This document shows positions 1 to 8,198 of a DNA stretch of 16,278 nucleotides, piece after piece. Source of the DNA: Bacteroidota bacterium (GTDB taxonomy: Bacteria; Bacteroidota; Bacteroidia; Bacteroidales; VadinHA17); NCBI GenBank assembly GCA_021816545.1, contig JAKAXP010000021.1, forward strand, positions 1-16,278, written 5' to 3'. A model generated the notes under the pieces. It searched no databases, was not told the DNA's origin, and saw only the letters and a program-made list of their open reading frames with translations. Made by a program: the position numbers and the translations under genes. Each line of letters opens with the position of its first letter. Position 1 is the first letter of the stretch.

Positions 1-96
1 CAGTTCTTCCACCATTATCTGAAAGGCGAACCCATGCCGGTCTGGATGAGGGATGGCATTCCTGCCACTGAAAAGGAGTTTACTCTGGGATACTGA
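1..96 (+). CDS. C-terminal end of a probable S9 family (prolyl oligopeptidase-type) peptidase, 5' truncated by window
   Basis: Frame 1 is open from the first base to a TGA at 94-96 and encodes the last 31 residues of a protein whose start lies outside the window. The tail contains FFHHYLKGEPMPVWM and then DGIP, which resembles the extreme C-terminus of Bacteroidota S9 peptidases (alpha/beta hydrolase fold), where a 'DHYLKG.P.P.W...GIP' stretch follows the catalytic histidine region. The catalytic residues are not in view. A strong terminator-like hairpin follows about 30 bases after the stop, so the gene appears to be a separate transcription unit from the PUL. The family call is from memory of this tail motif only; another alpha/beta hydrolase is possible. 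Confidence 0.55.
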   Translation, partial: QFFHHYLKGEPMPVWMRDGIPATEKEFTLGY

Positions 97-124
97 ACAA
101 ACCTTTTAGAATTAAAATTTAAAC

Positions 125-151
125 CGGGAGGGGCCGCTACCCCTCCCGTTT
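125..151 (+). terminator. Rho-independent-type terminator after the S9 peptidase gene
   Basis: A perfect 9-bp GC-rich stem (CGGGAGGGG at 125-133 with CCCCTCCCG at 140-148) encloses a 6-base loop and is followed by TTT and a T/C-rich run. The left flank (AAAATTTAAAC) is A/T-rich, so the structure could also act on the opposite strand. It separates the upstream peptidase gene from the PUL. Confidence 0.75.
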
Positions 152-183
152 CATTCCCGTAAATCCACGGCCACGGATCAGTC

Positions 184-204
184 AACCGGATAAATCTGCC
201 GGTT
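184..204. repeat. Short inverted repeat (6-bp arms) in the PUL leader
   Basis: AACCGG (184-189) is mirrored by CCGGTT (199-204) around a 9-base spacer. It is not followed by a T run, so it does not look like a terminator. It could be a weak mRNA hairpin or part of a protein-binding site; a 6-bp dyad can also occur by chance. Confidence 0.3.
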
Positions 205-231
205 TGTGATTTCGTGAAAATGCATTCATTA

Positions 232-266
232 AACAACTAAAATCCAAATACTTGCATTTAGTTGTT
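232..266. promoter_or_regulatory. Perfect 10-bp inverted repeat upstream of susC, candidate operator or leader hairpin
   Basis: AACAACTAAA (232-241) and TTTAGTTGTT (257-266) are exact reverse complements separated by 15 bases. The dyad sits about 115 bases before the chosen susC start, inside the otherwise gene-free stretch 97-382. The arms are A/T-rich and lack a following T run, so a terminator is unlikely. Position and symmetry fit a binding site for a dimeric regulator of the PUL or a folded 5' leader; which one cannot be told from sequence alone. Confidence 0.45.
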
Positions 267-382
267 GAGGTATTGTATAGGTGCCTTCAATTGATCATTA
301 TGTCATTGAGAAAATCAAACTGCGGAGTTATTTGTTTAATAGGTGGTTGACACTTCATAACTTGGTTAAAAATCTGACCGCA

Positions 383-3300
383 ATGAAAGAAATTCTCTCT
401 ATTCTGTTTTTGTTCCACTTTACCGTGGGTATGCTGTCTGCCCAGGTGACGGTAATAGGGACGGTGGCTGACGATCAGAATATACCGCTTCCGGGTGTAT
501 CTGTCCTGGTCAAGAACACCTTCCGGGGAACGATGTCCGGGGCAGACGGGTCATACAGCATCATGGCGCAGCCATCTGACACCCTTGTGTTTTCAATGGT
601 TGGGATGGTTACGCAGCAGATCCCTGTAGGATCCCGAACTCAGATAAATGTTGTACTGGCCACTGAGACTACCGTTATGGAAGAGGTAGTTGTGATTGGC
701 TACGGAACCGTCCGCAAGAGTGATCTCACCGGCTCGGTTAGCTCGGTGAAGACTGATGACCTGCTGAAGGTAACATCGCTCAATGCAGAGCAGGGTTTGC
801 AGGGAAAAGTGACAGGAGTACAGGTGATAAGTACCAGCGGAGCCCCCGGTGCCGGTGCAGCAGTAAGGGTACGCGGGGTAGGGACATTCAATAACTCTTC
901 ACCGATTTTCGTCGTAGACGGGGTGATTCTTGACGATATTTCGTTCCTGAATTCATCTGACATCGCCTCCATGGAGGTACTCAAGGATGCTTCGGCCACG
1001 GCAATATACGGATCCAGGGGAGCCAACGGTGTTATCATAATTACAACAAAAACAGGCACAATCGGGCAGGAGAAGGCGAGCTTCAATATCAGTTCCGAAT
1101 TCGGTATACAGCACCTGGCAAAGAAAATTGACCTTCTGAACGGGAGGGAGTTCGCAATAATATCAAATGAGATAATAGCAGGGTCATACAACAACGTGGA
1201 CCTTGTCCCAAATACTGACTGGCAGGATCTCGTGTTCTCAACGGCTCCTATACAGAATCATCAGCTTTCCGTTACGGGAGCCACAAAGCTGACCCAGTAC
1301 TATGTAGGCATAGGAGCTTTTATCCAGGATGGTATCATCGACAAATCGAATTACAGCCGCTTCACTCTGAAGCTTAACAACACATATAACCTTACGCCGT
1401 TCCTGAAGCTGGGCAACAACCTGACAATAGCGCCATACAGCCAGCAGAACGCACCAAATGTCACCTATGCCGTATACCGTGCCCAGCCTGTGCTGAAGCC
1501 TTACTATGACAACGGTGATTACGCAGTTGTCTACAACGTCGGCAACCCGCTTGCCTCCCTTGAATATTCCAATGATTTCAGGAAGGGGGTCAGGGGTGTC
1601 GGTAACATATTTGCCGAAGCCACTTTCCTGAAGGCCTTCACAGTGAAGTCGAGCCTGGGTGTTGATGCCTCCTACAACAAGTCGATGAGCTTTACACCTG
1701 CATATACTGTCTATAATCCTGACGGTACCGCCTCACAGCAGCAGAATGTCCTGAGTGATATTTACAAAGGGAGTTCTGACAATCTTAACTGGCTATGGGA
1801 AAATACATTAAGCTACAGGAATACATTTGCAGACATCCACACACTGGATATGGTGGCAGGATTCACGATGCAGGAGTCATCATCAGAATTCACCAGCATC
1901 CCTGGAGAGAATGTATTGCGTGACGGGTCTGATTTCTGGTATATCAGTCCGTCATATATATATGACCCGGCAAACAATGTCAATACCATCCAGTCCATTT
2001 CCAACGGAGTTGATGCCGGCCTGTACTATTCAATGATGTCTTACCTTTTCCGTGCGAACTATACTTTCAACAACAAGTACATTGCCACTGTCACTTTCCG
2101 CCGTGACGGCTCGTCGAAGTTCACAAAGGAGAACCGTTTCTCAAATTTCCCGTCCGTAGCAATCGGATGGAATGTCGGGAATGAGTCGTTTATGAAGCAG
2201 ATTGACTGGATATCAAAGCTGAAGCTGAGGGCAAGCTGGGGCATCATAGGCAATGAAAAGATAAACTATTATGACCGTTATGCGAGGGTACAGTCTTCCA
2301 TAATAGCTGTTCTTGGTAATCCTGATTCTCCTGTTCCGGCAGCCACATACGGAAAGAGCGGAAATCCTGACCTTAAGTGGGAGAGCACCACGCAGACCGA
2401 TATTGGTGCTGAGGTAGGTCTTCTCGCCAACAGGCTTACCGGTGAGTTTGACTTTTACAACAGGGTCACGAATGACATCCTTGTTGAACTCTCAACACCC
2501 GGTCATCTTGGCAACGGACAGGGTCAGAAGGTGAGGTACAACGCCGCTTCGGTACTGAACAGGGGTTTTGAGTTCAGCCTGAACTGGAGGGAAAAGGTAG
2601 GTGAAGTCACCTATTCGGCAGGATTCCTTGGTTCAACAATTCATAACGAAGTACTTGAGATAGGGGGCAACAGCGGTGTTGACTCCACCCTTATCGGCGG
2701 ATACCTTGGTGACGGCAGGCCTGTGACCCTCAGCAGGGTAGGGCTTCCGATAGGTGCTTTCTACGGATACAAGACTGACGGCATCTTCCAGAATGCAGAT
2801 GAGCTGGCGGCTTATCCCCACTCATCACAGGCAGAAGTGGGAGACCTGAGGTTCGTTGATGTCAACGGTGACGAGGTCCTTGACGGCCGTGACCGTACAT
2901 TCATAGGCTCACCGATACCGAAGTTCATCTTCGGGTTCAACGGTATGATTGAGTACAAGGGTCTTGATTTCGGCATTGACTTCCAGGGGCAGACCGGAAA
3001 CAAGATCTTCAACGGCAAGGAGGTGGTTCGTCCTGATCCATACAACTTTGAGCAGCATGTCTTTGACCGGTGGACCGGGCCGGGTACAAGCAACAAGGAG
3101 CCCAGACCGTCATTCGGTGGTTACAACTTCACGCCGTCTGACAGATTCATCATCGACGGTTCTTTCCTCAGGCTGAGGAGTGCCACCCTGGGCTATACGC
3201 TGCCCGCATCCCTTTCAAAGAAGGCTTACATACAGCAGTTCAGGATATACATTAAAGGTACCAACCTTTACACTCTCACCAGATACACGGGATACACGCC

Positions 3301-3397
3301 CGAGATCGGAAGCTATGATGTGCTTTCAAACGGTATAGATTACGGGGCCTACCCTATAACTTCCACCTATTCAATTGGTGTTAACCTGCAATTCTAA
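383..3397 (+). CDS. SusC/RagA family TonB-dependent outer-membrane oligosaccharide transporter
   Basis: This 1004-residue protein forms the outer-membrane beta-barrel that imports glycan fragments using TonB energy and pairs with the SusD lipoprotein encoded next. Residues 1-20 are a signal peptide ending LSA, with Gln at position 21. Residues about 22-94 are a carboxypeptidase D regulatory-like domain (motifs IPLPGVSVLVKNT and GSYSI). EEVVVIGYGT (100-109) is the usual junction to the plug. The plug follows with LQGKVTGVQV (139-148), VRVRG and the hallmark EVLKDASATAIYGSRGANG (198-216). The barrel ends in a C-terminal Phe. An in-frame GTG at 281 would add 34 residues, but ATG 383 places the signal peptide exactly at the N-terminus and was chosen. 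No STN domain is present, which argues against anti-sigma (FecIR-like) signalling through this transporter. No strong Shine-Dalgarno is seen. Substrate cannot be read from the sequence. Confidence 0.95.
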   Translation: MKEILSILFLFHFTVGMLSAQVTVIGTVADDQNIPLPGVSVLVKNTFRGTMSGADGSYSIMAQPSDTLVFSMVGMVTQQIPVGSRTQINVVLATETTVMEEVVVIGYGTVRKSDLTGSVSSVKTDDLLKVTSLNAEQGLQGKVTGVQVISTSGAPGAGAAVRVRGVGTFNNSSPIFVVDGVILDDISFLNSSDIASMEVLKDASATAIYGSRGANGVIIITTKTGTIGQEKASFNISSEFGIQHLAKKIDLLNGREFAIISNEIIAGSYNNVDLVPNTDWQDLVFSTAPIQNHQLSVTGATKLTQYYVGIGAFIQDGIIDKSNYSRFTLKLNNTYNLTPFLKLGNNLTIAPYSQQNAPNVTYAVYRAQPVLKPYYDNGDYAVVYNVGNPLASLEYSNDFRKGVRGVGNIFAEATFLKAFTVKSSLGVDASYNKSMSFTPAYTVYNPDGTASQQQNVLSDIYKGSSDNLNWLWENTLSYRNTFADIHTLDMVAGFTMQESSSEFTSIPGENVLRDGSDFWYISPSYIYDPANNVNTIQSISNGVDAGLYYSMMSYLFRANYTFNNKYIATVTFRRDGSSKFTKENRFSNFPSVAIGWNVGNESFMKQIDWISKLKLRASWGIIGNEKINYYDRYARVQSSIIAVLGNPDSPVPAATYGKSGNPDLKWESTTQTDIGAEVGLLANRLTGEFDFYNRVTNDILVELSTPGHLGNGQGQKVRYNAASVLNRGFEFSLNWREKVGEVTYSAGFLGSTIHNEVLEIGGNSGVDSTLIGGYLGDGRPVTLSRVGLPIGAFYGYKTDGIFQNADELAAYPHSSQAEVGDLRFVDVNGDEVLDGRDRTFIGSPIPKFIFGFNGMIEYKGLDFGIDFQGQTGNKIFNGKEVVRPDPYNFEQHVFDRWTGPGTSNKEPRPSFGGYNFTPSDRFIIDGSFLRLRSATLGYTLPASLSKKAYIQQFRIYIKGTNLYTLTRYTGYTPEIGSYDVLSNGIDYGAYPITSTYSIGVNLQF

Positions 3398-3402
3398 GAA
3401 AG

Positions 3403-4881
3403 ATGAAAACCAAGATAATAGTATCATTCCTTCTTGTCGCATCCCTGTTCATTGCCACCGGATGTGAAGATTTCCTGCAGAAGGATCCGCAGGGTGAGCT
3501 GACCCAGGAGGCGTTCCCGGTAACGGCATCAGATGCGTTGCTGGCCACCAATGCAGTATATGTTTCAGTCCGAAACTGGGCATATCATTCAGGAGGCTAT
3601 CCCATCCTGGATATCATGTCTGATGATGCACACAAGGGCAGCAACCCGAATGACCAGTTGCCAACGGTAGGACCGTATGAGACATTTTCGCATACAACCA
3701 CCCAGGACGGCCTCGACCGCTGGTGGAGTGCCCTCTATGAGGGGATCAAGAGAGCCAATGTGGTGATTGAAAAGGTTCCTTCCATAAACATGAATGTGGA
3801 GTTGCGTGACAGGTACATTGCTGAGGCCAGTTTTCTCAGGGGGCTTTATTATTTTGACCTGGTAAGGGCGTTCGGAGGAGTACCAAAGGTCACCACAACG
3901 ACACCTGAAACCAAAATCCCGCGTTCAACGGCGGATGAGATATATGACCTGATTATTTCAGACCTTGAGTTTGCTGCCCAGCATCTGCCGGAAAAGAGCC
4001 TTTACGGGGCAGGTGATTCCGGGCGTGCCACCAGGGGAGCAGCAAAGGCCCTTCTGGCAAGGGTTTATCTCTTCAGGGGTGATTTTGTAAACGCAGAGGA
4101 TTATGCACTTGAGGTGATTATTTCAGACGAATATGACCTGGAACCGGTATTTGCGGATGCCAACGGAAAGAACGGTGAACATGGTGTGGAGTCGGTCTTT
4201 GAGATAGGTGCAATGGAGGTTGAGGGAGCCGGCGGTAATCAGTATGCCAATACCCAGGGGGTAAGAGGTTCGCCTAACAGGGGCTGGGGTTTCAACAGGC
4301 CTTCTCTCAACCTGCGCAACTCATTTGAACCGGGTGATCCGCGTCTTGATGCAACAATCATTGATCTCGGGGAAACCCTTGACGGAATCCTCATCCTTGG
4401 TGACGGAACCACTCCTGATGAGGTTCTTGTTGATGGTGTTGTGACTGAGGTTGAGTGTTACAACCAGAAGGTATGGTACCCGGGAACGAACACTATCACC
4501 CAGTGGGGTCACAACCGCAGGCTTATACGTTATGCCGATGTACTCCTGATGGCTGCCGAGGCACTCAACGAAAACAACAAGCCCGGTGAGGCACTTCAAT
4601 ACCTCAATGAGGTTAGGCGGAGGGCAAGACAGGGTAATGATGCAATTCTTCCCGACATCACCGTGACAGAAAAGAATGCCCTGAGACAGATAATCCTTGA
4701 TGAGCGGCGACATGAACTGGCTCTTGAGGGTCACAGGTACTGGGACCTGGTCCGGACAGGCAGGGCAGCAACAGTGCTTGGTCCGCTCGGATTCGTCTCA
4801 GGCAAGCATGAGCTCTTCCCCATCCCGCAGAATGAAATTGACATTTCACAGGGATCATTACAGCAAAATTCAAACTGGTAA
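3403..4881 (+). CDS. SusD/RagB family surface glycan-binding lipoprotein
   Basis: The 492-residue product is the glycan-binding lid partner of the SusC transporter and starts 5 bases after the susC stop, so the two are almost certainly co-translated. The signal peptide ends in a lipobox ATGC with the lipidated cysteine at residue 21; acidic EDF directly follows, a feature linked to surface export in Bacteroidota. Family motifs occur in order: AEASFLRGLYYFDLVRAFGG (140-159) in the N-terminal TPR-like part, RRLIRYADVLLMAAEALNE (372-390), a DERRHELALEGHRYWDLVR stretch (433-451), and the C-terminal LFPIPQNEID (471-480) followed by a QQNSNW tail. The length is typical of the family and no motif is broken. 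The bound sugar cannot be predicted from these conserved parts. Confidence 0.95.
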   Translation: MKTKIIVSFLLVASLFIATGCEDFLQKDPQGELTQEAFPVTASDALLATNAVYVSVRNWAYHSGGYPILDIMSDDAHKGSNPNDQLPTVGPYETFSHTTTQDGLDRWWSALYEGIKRANVVIEKVPSINMNVELRDRYIAEASFLRGLYYFDLVRAFGGVPKVTTTTPETKIPRSTADEIYDLIISDLEFAAQHLPEKSLYGAGDSGRATRGAAKALLARVYLFRGDFVNAEDYALEVIISDEYDLEPVFADANGKNGEHGVESVFEIGAMEVEGAGGNQYANTQGVRGSPNRGWGFNRPSLNLRNSFEPGDPRLDATIIDLGETLDGILILGDGTTPDEVLVDGVVTEVECYNQKVWYPGTNTITQWGHNRRLIRYADVLLMAAEALNENNKPGEALQYLNEVRRRARQGNDAILPDITVTEKNALRQIILDERRHELALEGHRYWDLVRTGRAATVLGPLGFVSGKHELFPIPQNEIDISQGSLQQNSNW

Positions 4882-4929
4882 ATAACTCTGATATTAAAAA
4901 TGAATGTTGAATCTTAAATCTTAAAGTTT

Positions 4930-6156
4930 ATGAAAACAAAACATCTGTTAACAAGTCTGTTTCTGTTTGCTGCAGCATTCTCACTGATGCTCACCAGCTG
5001 CAAGAAGGATCCGGAGCCGCTTGCTCTGGCTTCGCTCACAGCCGGCACCATTGACCTTAACGGTGCAACATCGCCAAGCAATGTACCGGTGAATCCTACA
5101 ATCGTTGCCACGTTCAATGTTGAGGTTGATCCTGCCACGGCAAATGCAACCAACATCACCATGATCCAGGATTATGATGATGCTCCCATTGCCCTGACAA
5201 TCACAGCATCAGGCAAGAACATTACAATTGTGCCGCAGGCCAATCTCGGTACAGGTACACTCTACCAGCTAAGTTTTGGTGCAGGTCTCAAGTCGGTTGA
5301 TGCCCTTGCCATAACCCCGCTGCAGAGGACCTTCACCACCGAGGGTTTCTTCGCCCCGTCAGGTGCCGTTGCACACTTCACCTTCGAGGACAATGCAAAT
5401 GACATCATTGGCGCATGGGATCCGATAGCTGCTGACATAATTGACATTACATACACGGCTTCAAGAAAAGCTGCTGCAGGCAAGGCTGCCACATTCAACG
5501 GCACCACCAGCCTCATCGAGATCCCCAACGGTGATCTTCTGATGAATGCCAACAGCTTCTCCATAGCATTCTGGGTAAAGACCAACTCAACAGGCAAGAC
5601 CAACGGTCACTTCGTCATGGGTCTTGCAGGCTGGAATGGCATCCAGTATGAGATTTTCGGAGGTTATGACGGTTCGAAGTTTGCTATCCAGTACCAGCAT
5701 GCAACCGGCACAGCAGCAGAGGACATGTGGTTCCCGGCACTGGCTGACCTTGGATGGCAGGGATGGACCTATGCAAAGAGCCTGACAGCTGCCGAAATGA
5801 TGGCAAAACTGAAGGATAACTGGCTGCATGTTGTCTATACCTATAACGCTCCAACAAAAGTCGGTACGCTTTATTTTGACGGTGTGAAGATGAAGAGCTT
5901 CGACTTCAATCTGTGGCCGACTGGTGATGCGAAGAAAGGCGTTACCGGGCTCAAGTATGCAGGTCTTGCTGCTGACAAAAAGTGGGCTCTCGGGTTCATC
6001 CAGGGAAGGAACAACAGGACGATCAGCGATGACTGGGCAGATTATGCCAATCCTGCCAACAACCACTTCAAGGGTCAGCTTGATGATATCCGCATATGGC
6101 ACAAGGCCATCAAGGAAAACGAGATTCTCCTGATGTACAATTCAGAGAAACCGTAA
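4930..6156 (+). CDS. Surface lipoprotein with Ig-like (Big_5) and LamG-like (concanavalin A-like) domains, in the SusE/SusF position
   Basis: The 408-residue product is probably an auxiliary glycan-binding protein at the cell surface. The lipobox is LTSC with the cysteine at residue 24, followed by KKDPEP. Residues about 30-137 resemble a bacterial Ig-like Big_5 domain (NPTIVATFNVEVD, then a strand-rich run to RTFTTEG). Residues about 145-402 look like a LamG/Laminin_G_3 jelly roll: AHFTFEDNAND, AATFNGTTSLIEIPN, FSIAFWVKT, NWLHVVYTYN with TLYFDGVKM, and the C-terminal DDIRIWHKAIKENEIL. Such jelly rolls in PULs may bind carbohydrate; a hydrolase role (GH16-like) is unlikely because no ExDxxE catalytic motif was seen. 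It follows susD by 48 AT-rich bases and is followed by a hairpin, so it closes the SusCD binding and import block. Function is inferred from position and fold. Confidence 0.8.
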   Translation: MKTKHLLTSLFLFAAAFSLMLTSCKKDPEPLALASLTAGTIDLNGATSPSNVPVNPTIVATFNVEVDPATANATNITMIQDYDDAPIALTITASGKNITIVPQANLGTGTLYQLSFGAGLKSVDALAITPLQRTFTTEGFFAPSGAVAHFTFEDNANDIIGAWDPIAADIIDITYTASRKAAAGKAATFNGTTSLIEIPNGDLLMNANSFSIAFWVKTNSTGKTNGHFVMGLAGWNGIQYEIFGGYDGSKFAIQYQHATGTAAEDMWFPALADLGWQGWTYAKSLTAAEMMAKLKDNWLHVVYTYNAPTKVGTLYFDGVKMKSFDFNLWPTGDAKKGVTGLKYAGLAADKKWALGFIQGRNNRTISDDWADYANPANNHFKGQLDDIRIWHKAIKENEILLMYNSEKP

Positions 6157-6178
6157 TATTTGCTTTTAATCATAAGGA

Positions 6179-6208
6179 AGAGGGTCCAGGCAAGTGCCCG
6201 GACCCTCT
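6179..6208 (+). terminator. Intra-operon hairpin, possible attenuating terminator or mRNA 3'-end stabiliser
   Basis: A 9-bp perfect stem (AGAGGGTCC 6179-6187 with GGACCCTCT 6200-6208) continues after one A/C mismatch into a GGC/GCC stem capped by the 4-base loop AAGT. It is followed by CTTCTT, a weak U-rich tail. It lies 22 bases after the stop of the LamG lipoprotein gene and ends 19 bases before the start of the next gene. This position suggests lowered read-through, or protection of the upstream susCD mRNA after processing, giving the binding block more transcript than the enzyme genes. Confidence 0.6.
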
Positions 6209-6227
6209 CTTCTTAAAAAACAAAATC

Positions 6228-8192
6228 ATGCACAACAGGTTAGCGGTTGCGGGGCTTATCCTGCTCTCACTTCTGGTATTTTCCTGTGACAGGGATGAGC
6301 CCGGACCCGATCCGGGAAACATCCAGCTCATCAGGGCCCGGGTGGGAACGGTTTATCTTGATCTGCAGACGGCAGTGGCGGATATCCCTGTGGATAAGAA
6401 TGTGGTGGTTGAGTTCAGCAACGGGCTTGACACCGCCTCCGCCAGGAAGAGTATTTTCCTGAAGAAGGGCGGGGTTACCGTGGTACCGGCCTCTGTTTCA
6501 TTCATTGATGACAACAGTAGCGTGGTGCTACAGCCTGTGGCTAACCTGGATCACTTTGCCGATTATACACTGGAGATCACCTCATCACTCAGGGGTGCGA
6601 ACAGGGAGACCTTCCCGGGAGTGACATACAGCTTTAAAACCGTGAACGGCAGGATGGTGATCACGTCAATAACGGTGAACGGTCAGTCATTTTTCCCGCC
6701 TGTCAGTCCCAGGAATGTCCTCAGGACCGCAATATCCGTTGTTGTTGATTTCTCCGAGGCGCTTAATGCTGCTGATTACCAGGGATATTTCTTCTTCCAG
6801 GGGCCGGTGCAATATGCCCTTTCAGAAGGCAATAAAAGGGTTACCGTCACCACCACGGCCCCGCTTGATTATTATAAAAAGTATTCGTTTACAATATCAA
6901 CAGGCCTGAAAGGTGTTAACGGCTATACCTTTGACGGTTTCAGCAACAGCTTTTATACAGACCTGGATCCTGCACCCAAATTTCCACTTATAACCGACGA
7001 AGCTTTGCTGGATCTTATTCAGCGCCAGACATTCAAATACTTTTATGACTTTGCCCACCCGTCCAGCGGGCTGGCCAGAGAGCGCAACACATCAGGGGAT
7101 GTGGTGACCACCGGAGGCTCCGGATTTGGCATTATGGCCATGGTTGTTGCCATGGAAAGAGGGTTCATCACCAGGGCTGAAGGACTGGCTCATATGGACA
7201 GGATACTGGATTTTCTGGAAACATGTGACCGTTATCACGGTGTATGGCCTCACTGGCTCAACGGTTCAACCGGCAGGATAGTGCCGTTCAGCGAGAAGGA
7301 TAACGGAGGTGACCTTGTTGAGACTTCCTTTCTTCTGCAGGGGCTGATCACCTTCAGGCAATACCTTGATCCTGCCGTTCCTGCGGAGCAGCAGCTCATT
7401 GACCGCATCAATGTGCTCTGGCGTGCGGTGGAGTTTGATTTCTTCACGCAGGGCCAGAACGCGCTTTACTGGCACTGGTCGCCCACATACGGCTTCCAGA
7501 TAAACATGATTTTGCGGGGCTACAATGAGACGCTCATATGCTATGTTCTGGGAGCAGGCTCTCCAACCCACACGATCAGCAGGGACACCTACAGGTACGG
7601 TTACATGAATAACGGTGCCATCATGAACGGCAACACCTACTATGGTATCACGCTTCCTATGGGCTGGGCCTATGGCGGGCCTCTGTTCTTCACTCATTAT
7701 TCGTTCCTGGGGCTGGATCCGAGGAACCTGAAGGATGTATATGTCAACTATCTTGAACAGAATATTGCCCACTCGCTTATAAACCAGAAACACTGCGAGC
7801 TTAATCCCTACAATTACGTGGGCTACAGTGCCGATTGCTGGGGACTGACAGCCAGTGACAATCAGCAGGGGTACAGTGCGCATTCACCCACAAATGACCT
7901 GGGTGTTATCACTCCCACGGCGGCATTGTCGTCACTGCCTTATACACCTGAACAATCGATGAAGGCTATAAAGCATTTCTATTACATTCTTGGTGACAGG
8001 CTCTGGGGTGATTACGGGTTTTACGATGCATTCAATGTAACGGCAGGATGGTGGGCAACTTCTTACCTGGCCATTGATCAGGGGCCGATTATCTGCATGA
8101 TTGAGAATCATCGCACCGGGCTGCTCTGGGAACTCTTCATGTCAGCCCCGGAGGTGAAGGCCGGCCTTGACAAACTTGGATTTACTTACTGA
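6228..8192 (+). CDS. Surface lipoprotein glycoside hydrolase: two Ig-like domains plus PF10091 'glucoamylase-like' (GH144-type) domain
   Basis: The 654-residue product is a lipid-anchored glycosidase. ATG 6228 was chosen because it opens directly on a lipoprotein signal peptide with lipobox VFSC (Cys20). The in-frame ATG at 6096 would overlap the previous gene and translate through the 6179-6208 hairpin. The residues after Cys20 are acidic (DRDEPGPD), suggesting surface display. Residues about 32-138 and 143-244 are two Big_5-type Ig-like modules, probably spacers. Residues about 255-650 are the PF10091 (alpha/alpha)6 domain: LLDLIQRQTFKYFYDFAHP, GGSGFGIMAMVVA, DNGGDLVETSFLLQGL, GPLFFTHYSFLGLDPR, CWGLTASD and FYDAFN. 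This type includes GH144 endo-beta-1,2-glucanases despite the 'glucoamylase' name. D358, D362, E365 and E434 have the spacing I recall for key acids of Chitinophaga pinensis SGL (D135, D139, E142, E211); that comparison is from memory. The second enzyme gene starts 6 bases downstream. Confidence 0.85.
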   Translation: MHNRLAVAGLILLSLLVFSCDRDEPGPDPGNIQLIRARVGTVYLDLQTAVADIPVDKNVVVEFSNGLDTASARKSIFLKKGGVTVVPASVSFIDDNSSVVLQPVANLDHFADYTLEITSSLRGANRETFPGVTYSFKTVNGRMVITSITVNGQSFFPPVSPRNVLRTAISVVVDFSEALNAADYQGYFFFQGPVQYALSEGNKRVTVTTTAPLDYYKKYSFTISTGLKGVNGYTFDGFSNSFYTDLDPAPKFPLITDEALLDLIQRQTFKYFYDFAHPSSGLARERNTSGDVVTTGGSGFGIMAMVVAMERGFITRAEGLAHMDRILDFLETCDRYHGVWPHWLNGSTGRIVPFSEKDNGGDLVETSFLLQGLITFRQYLDPAVPAEQQLIDRINVLWRAVEFDFFTQGQNALYWHWSPTYGFQINMILRGYNETLICYVLGAGSPTHTISRDTYRYGYMNNGAIMNGNTYYGITLPMGWAYGGPLFFTHYSFLGLDPRNLKDVYVNYLEQNIAHSLINQKHCELNPYNYVGYSADCWGLTASDNQQGYSAHSPTNDLGVITPTAALSSLPYTPEQSMKAIKHFYYILGDRLWGDYGFYDAFNVTAGWWATSYLAIDQGPIICMIENHRTGLLWELFMSAPEVKAGLDKLGFTY

Positions 8193-8198
8193 GAAGCT

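Larger units (their letters stand above)
97..382. other. Gene-free leader between the S9 peptidase and susC
   Basis: The 286 bases hold the terminator at 125-151, two inverted repeats (184-204 and 232-266), and then about 115 A/T-rich bases before ATG 383. No convincing gene was found on either strand. No exact match to the Bacteroidota promoter consensus (TTTG then TAnnTTTG) was seen; the PUL promoter most likely lies between 151 and 383. Confidence 0.55.

Noticed and set aside
331..365. Possible Bacteroidota promoter: TTTG at 331-334 and TAACTTGG at 358-365
   Set aside because: The -7 element has one mismatch to TAnnTTTG and the spacing (23 bases) is longer than usual, so it is too weak to annotate.
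281..382. In-frame GTG at 281 as the susC start
   Set aside because: It would put 34 mostly polar residues ahead of a clear signal peptide. ATG 383 starts the signal peptide directly.
700..1194. Antisense open frame (164 codons, minus strand)
   Set aside because: It is opposite the SusC plug region, whose + strand motifs are unmistakable.
5587..6102. Antisense open frame (171 codons, minus strand)
   Set aside because: It is opposite the LamG lipoprotein gene, which has clear domain motifs; the antisense product has none.
6096..6227. ATG 6096 as the start of the first PF10091 gene
   Set aside because: The extra 44 residues overlap the previous gene and are read through a terminator-like hairpin, and they would bury the lipobox away from the N-terminus.
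7266..7883. Long antisense open frame (205 codons, minus strand)
   Set aside because: It lies wholly opposite the first PF10091 gene, shows no recognisable domain, and is expected as a shadow in a coding region of this composition.
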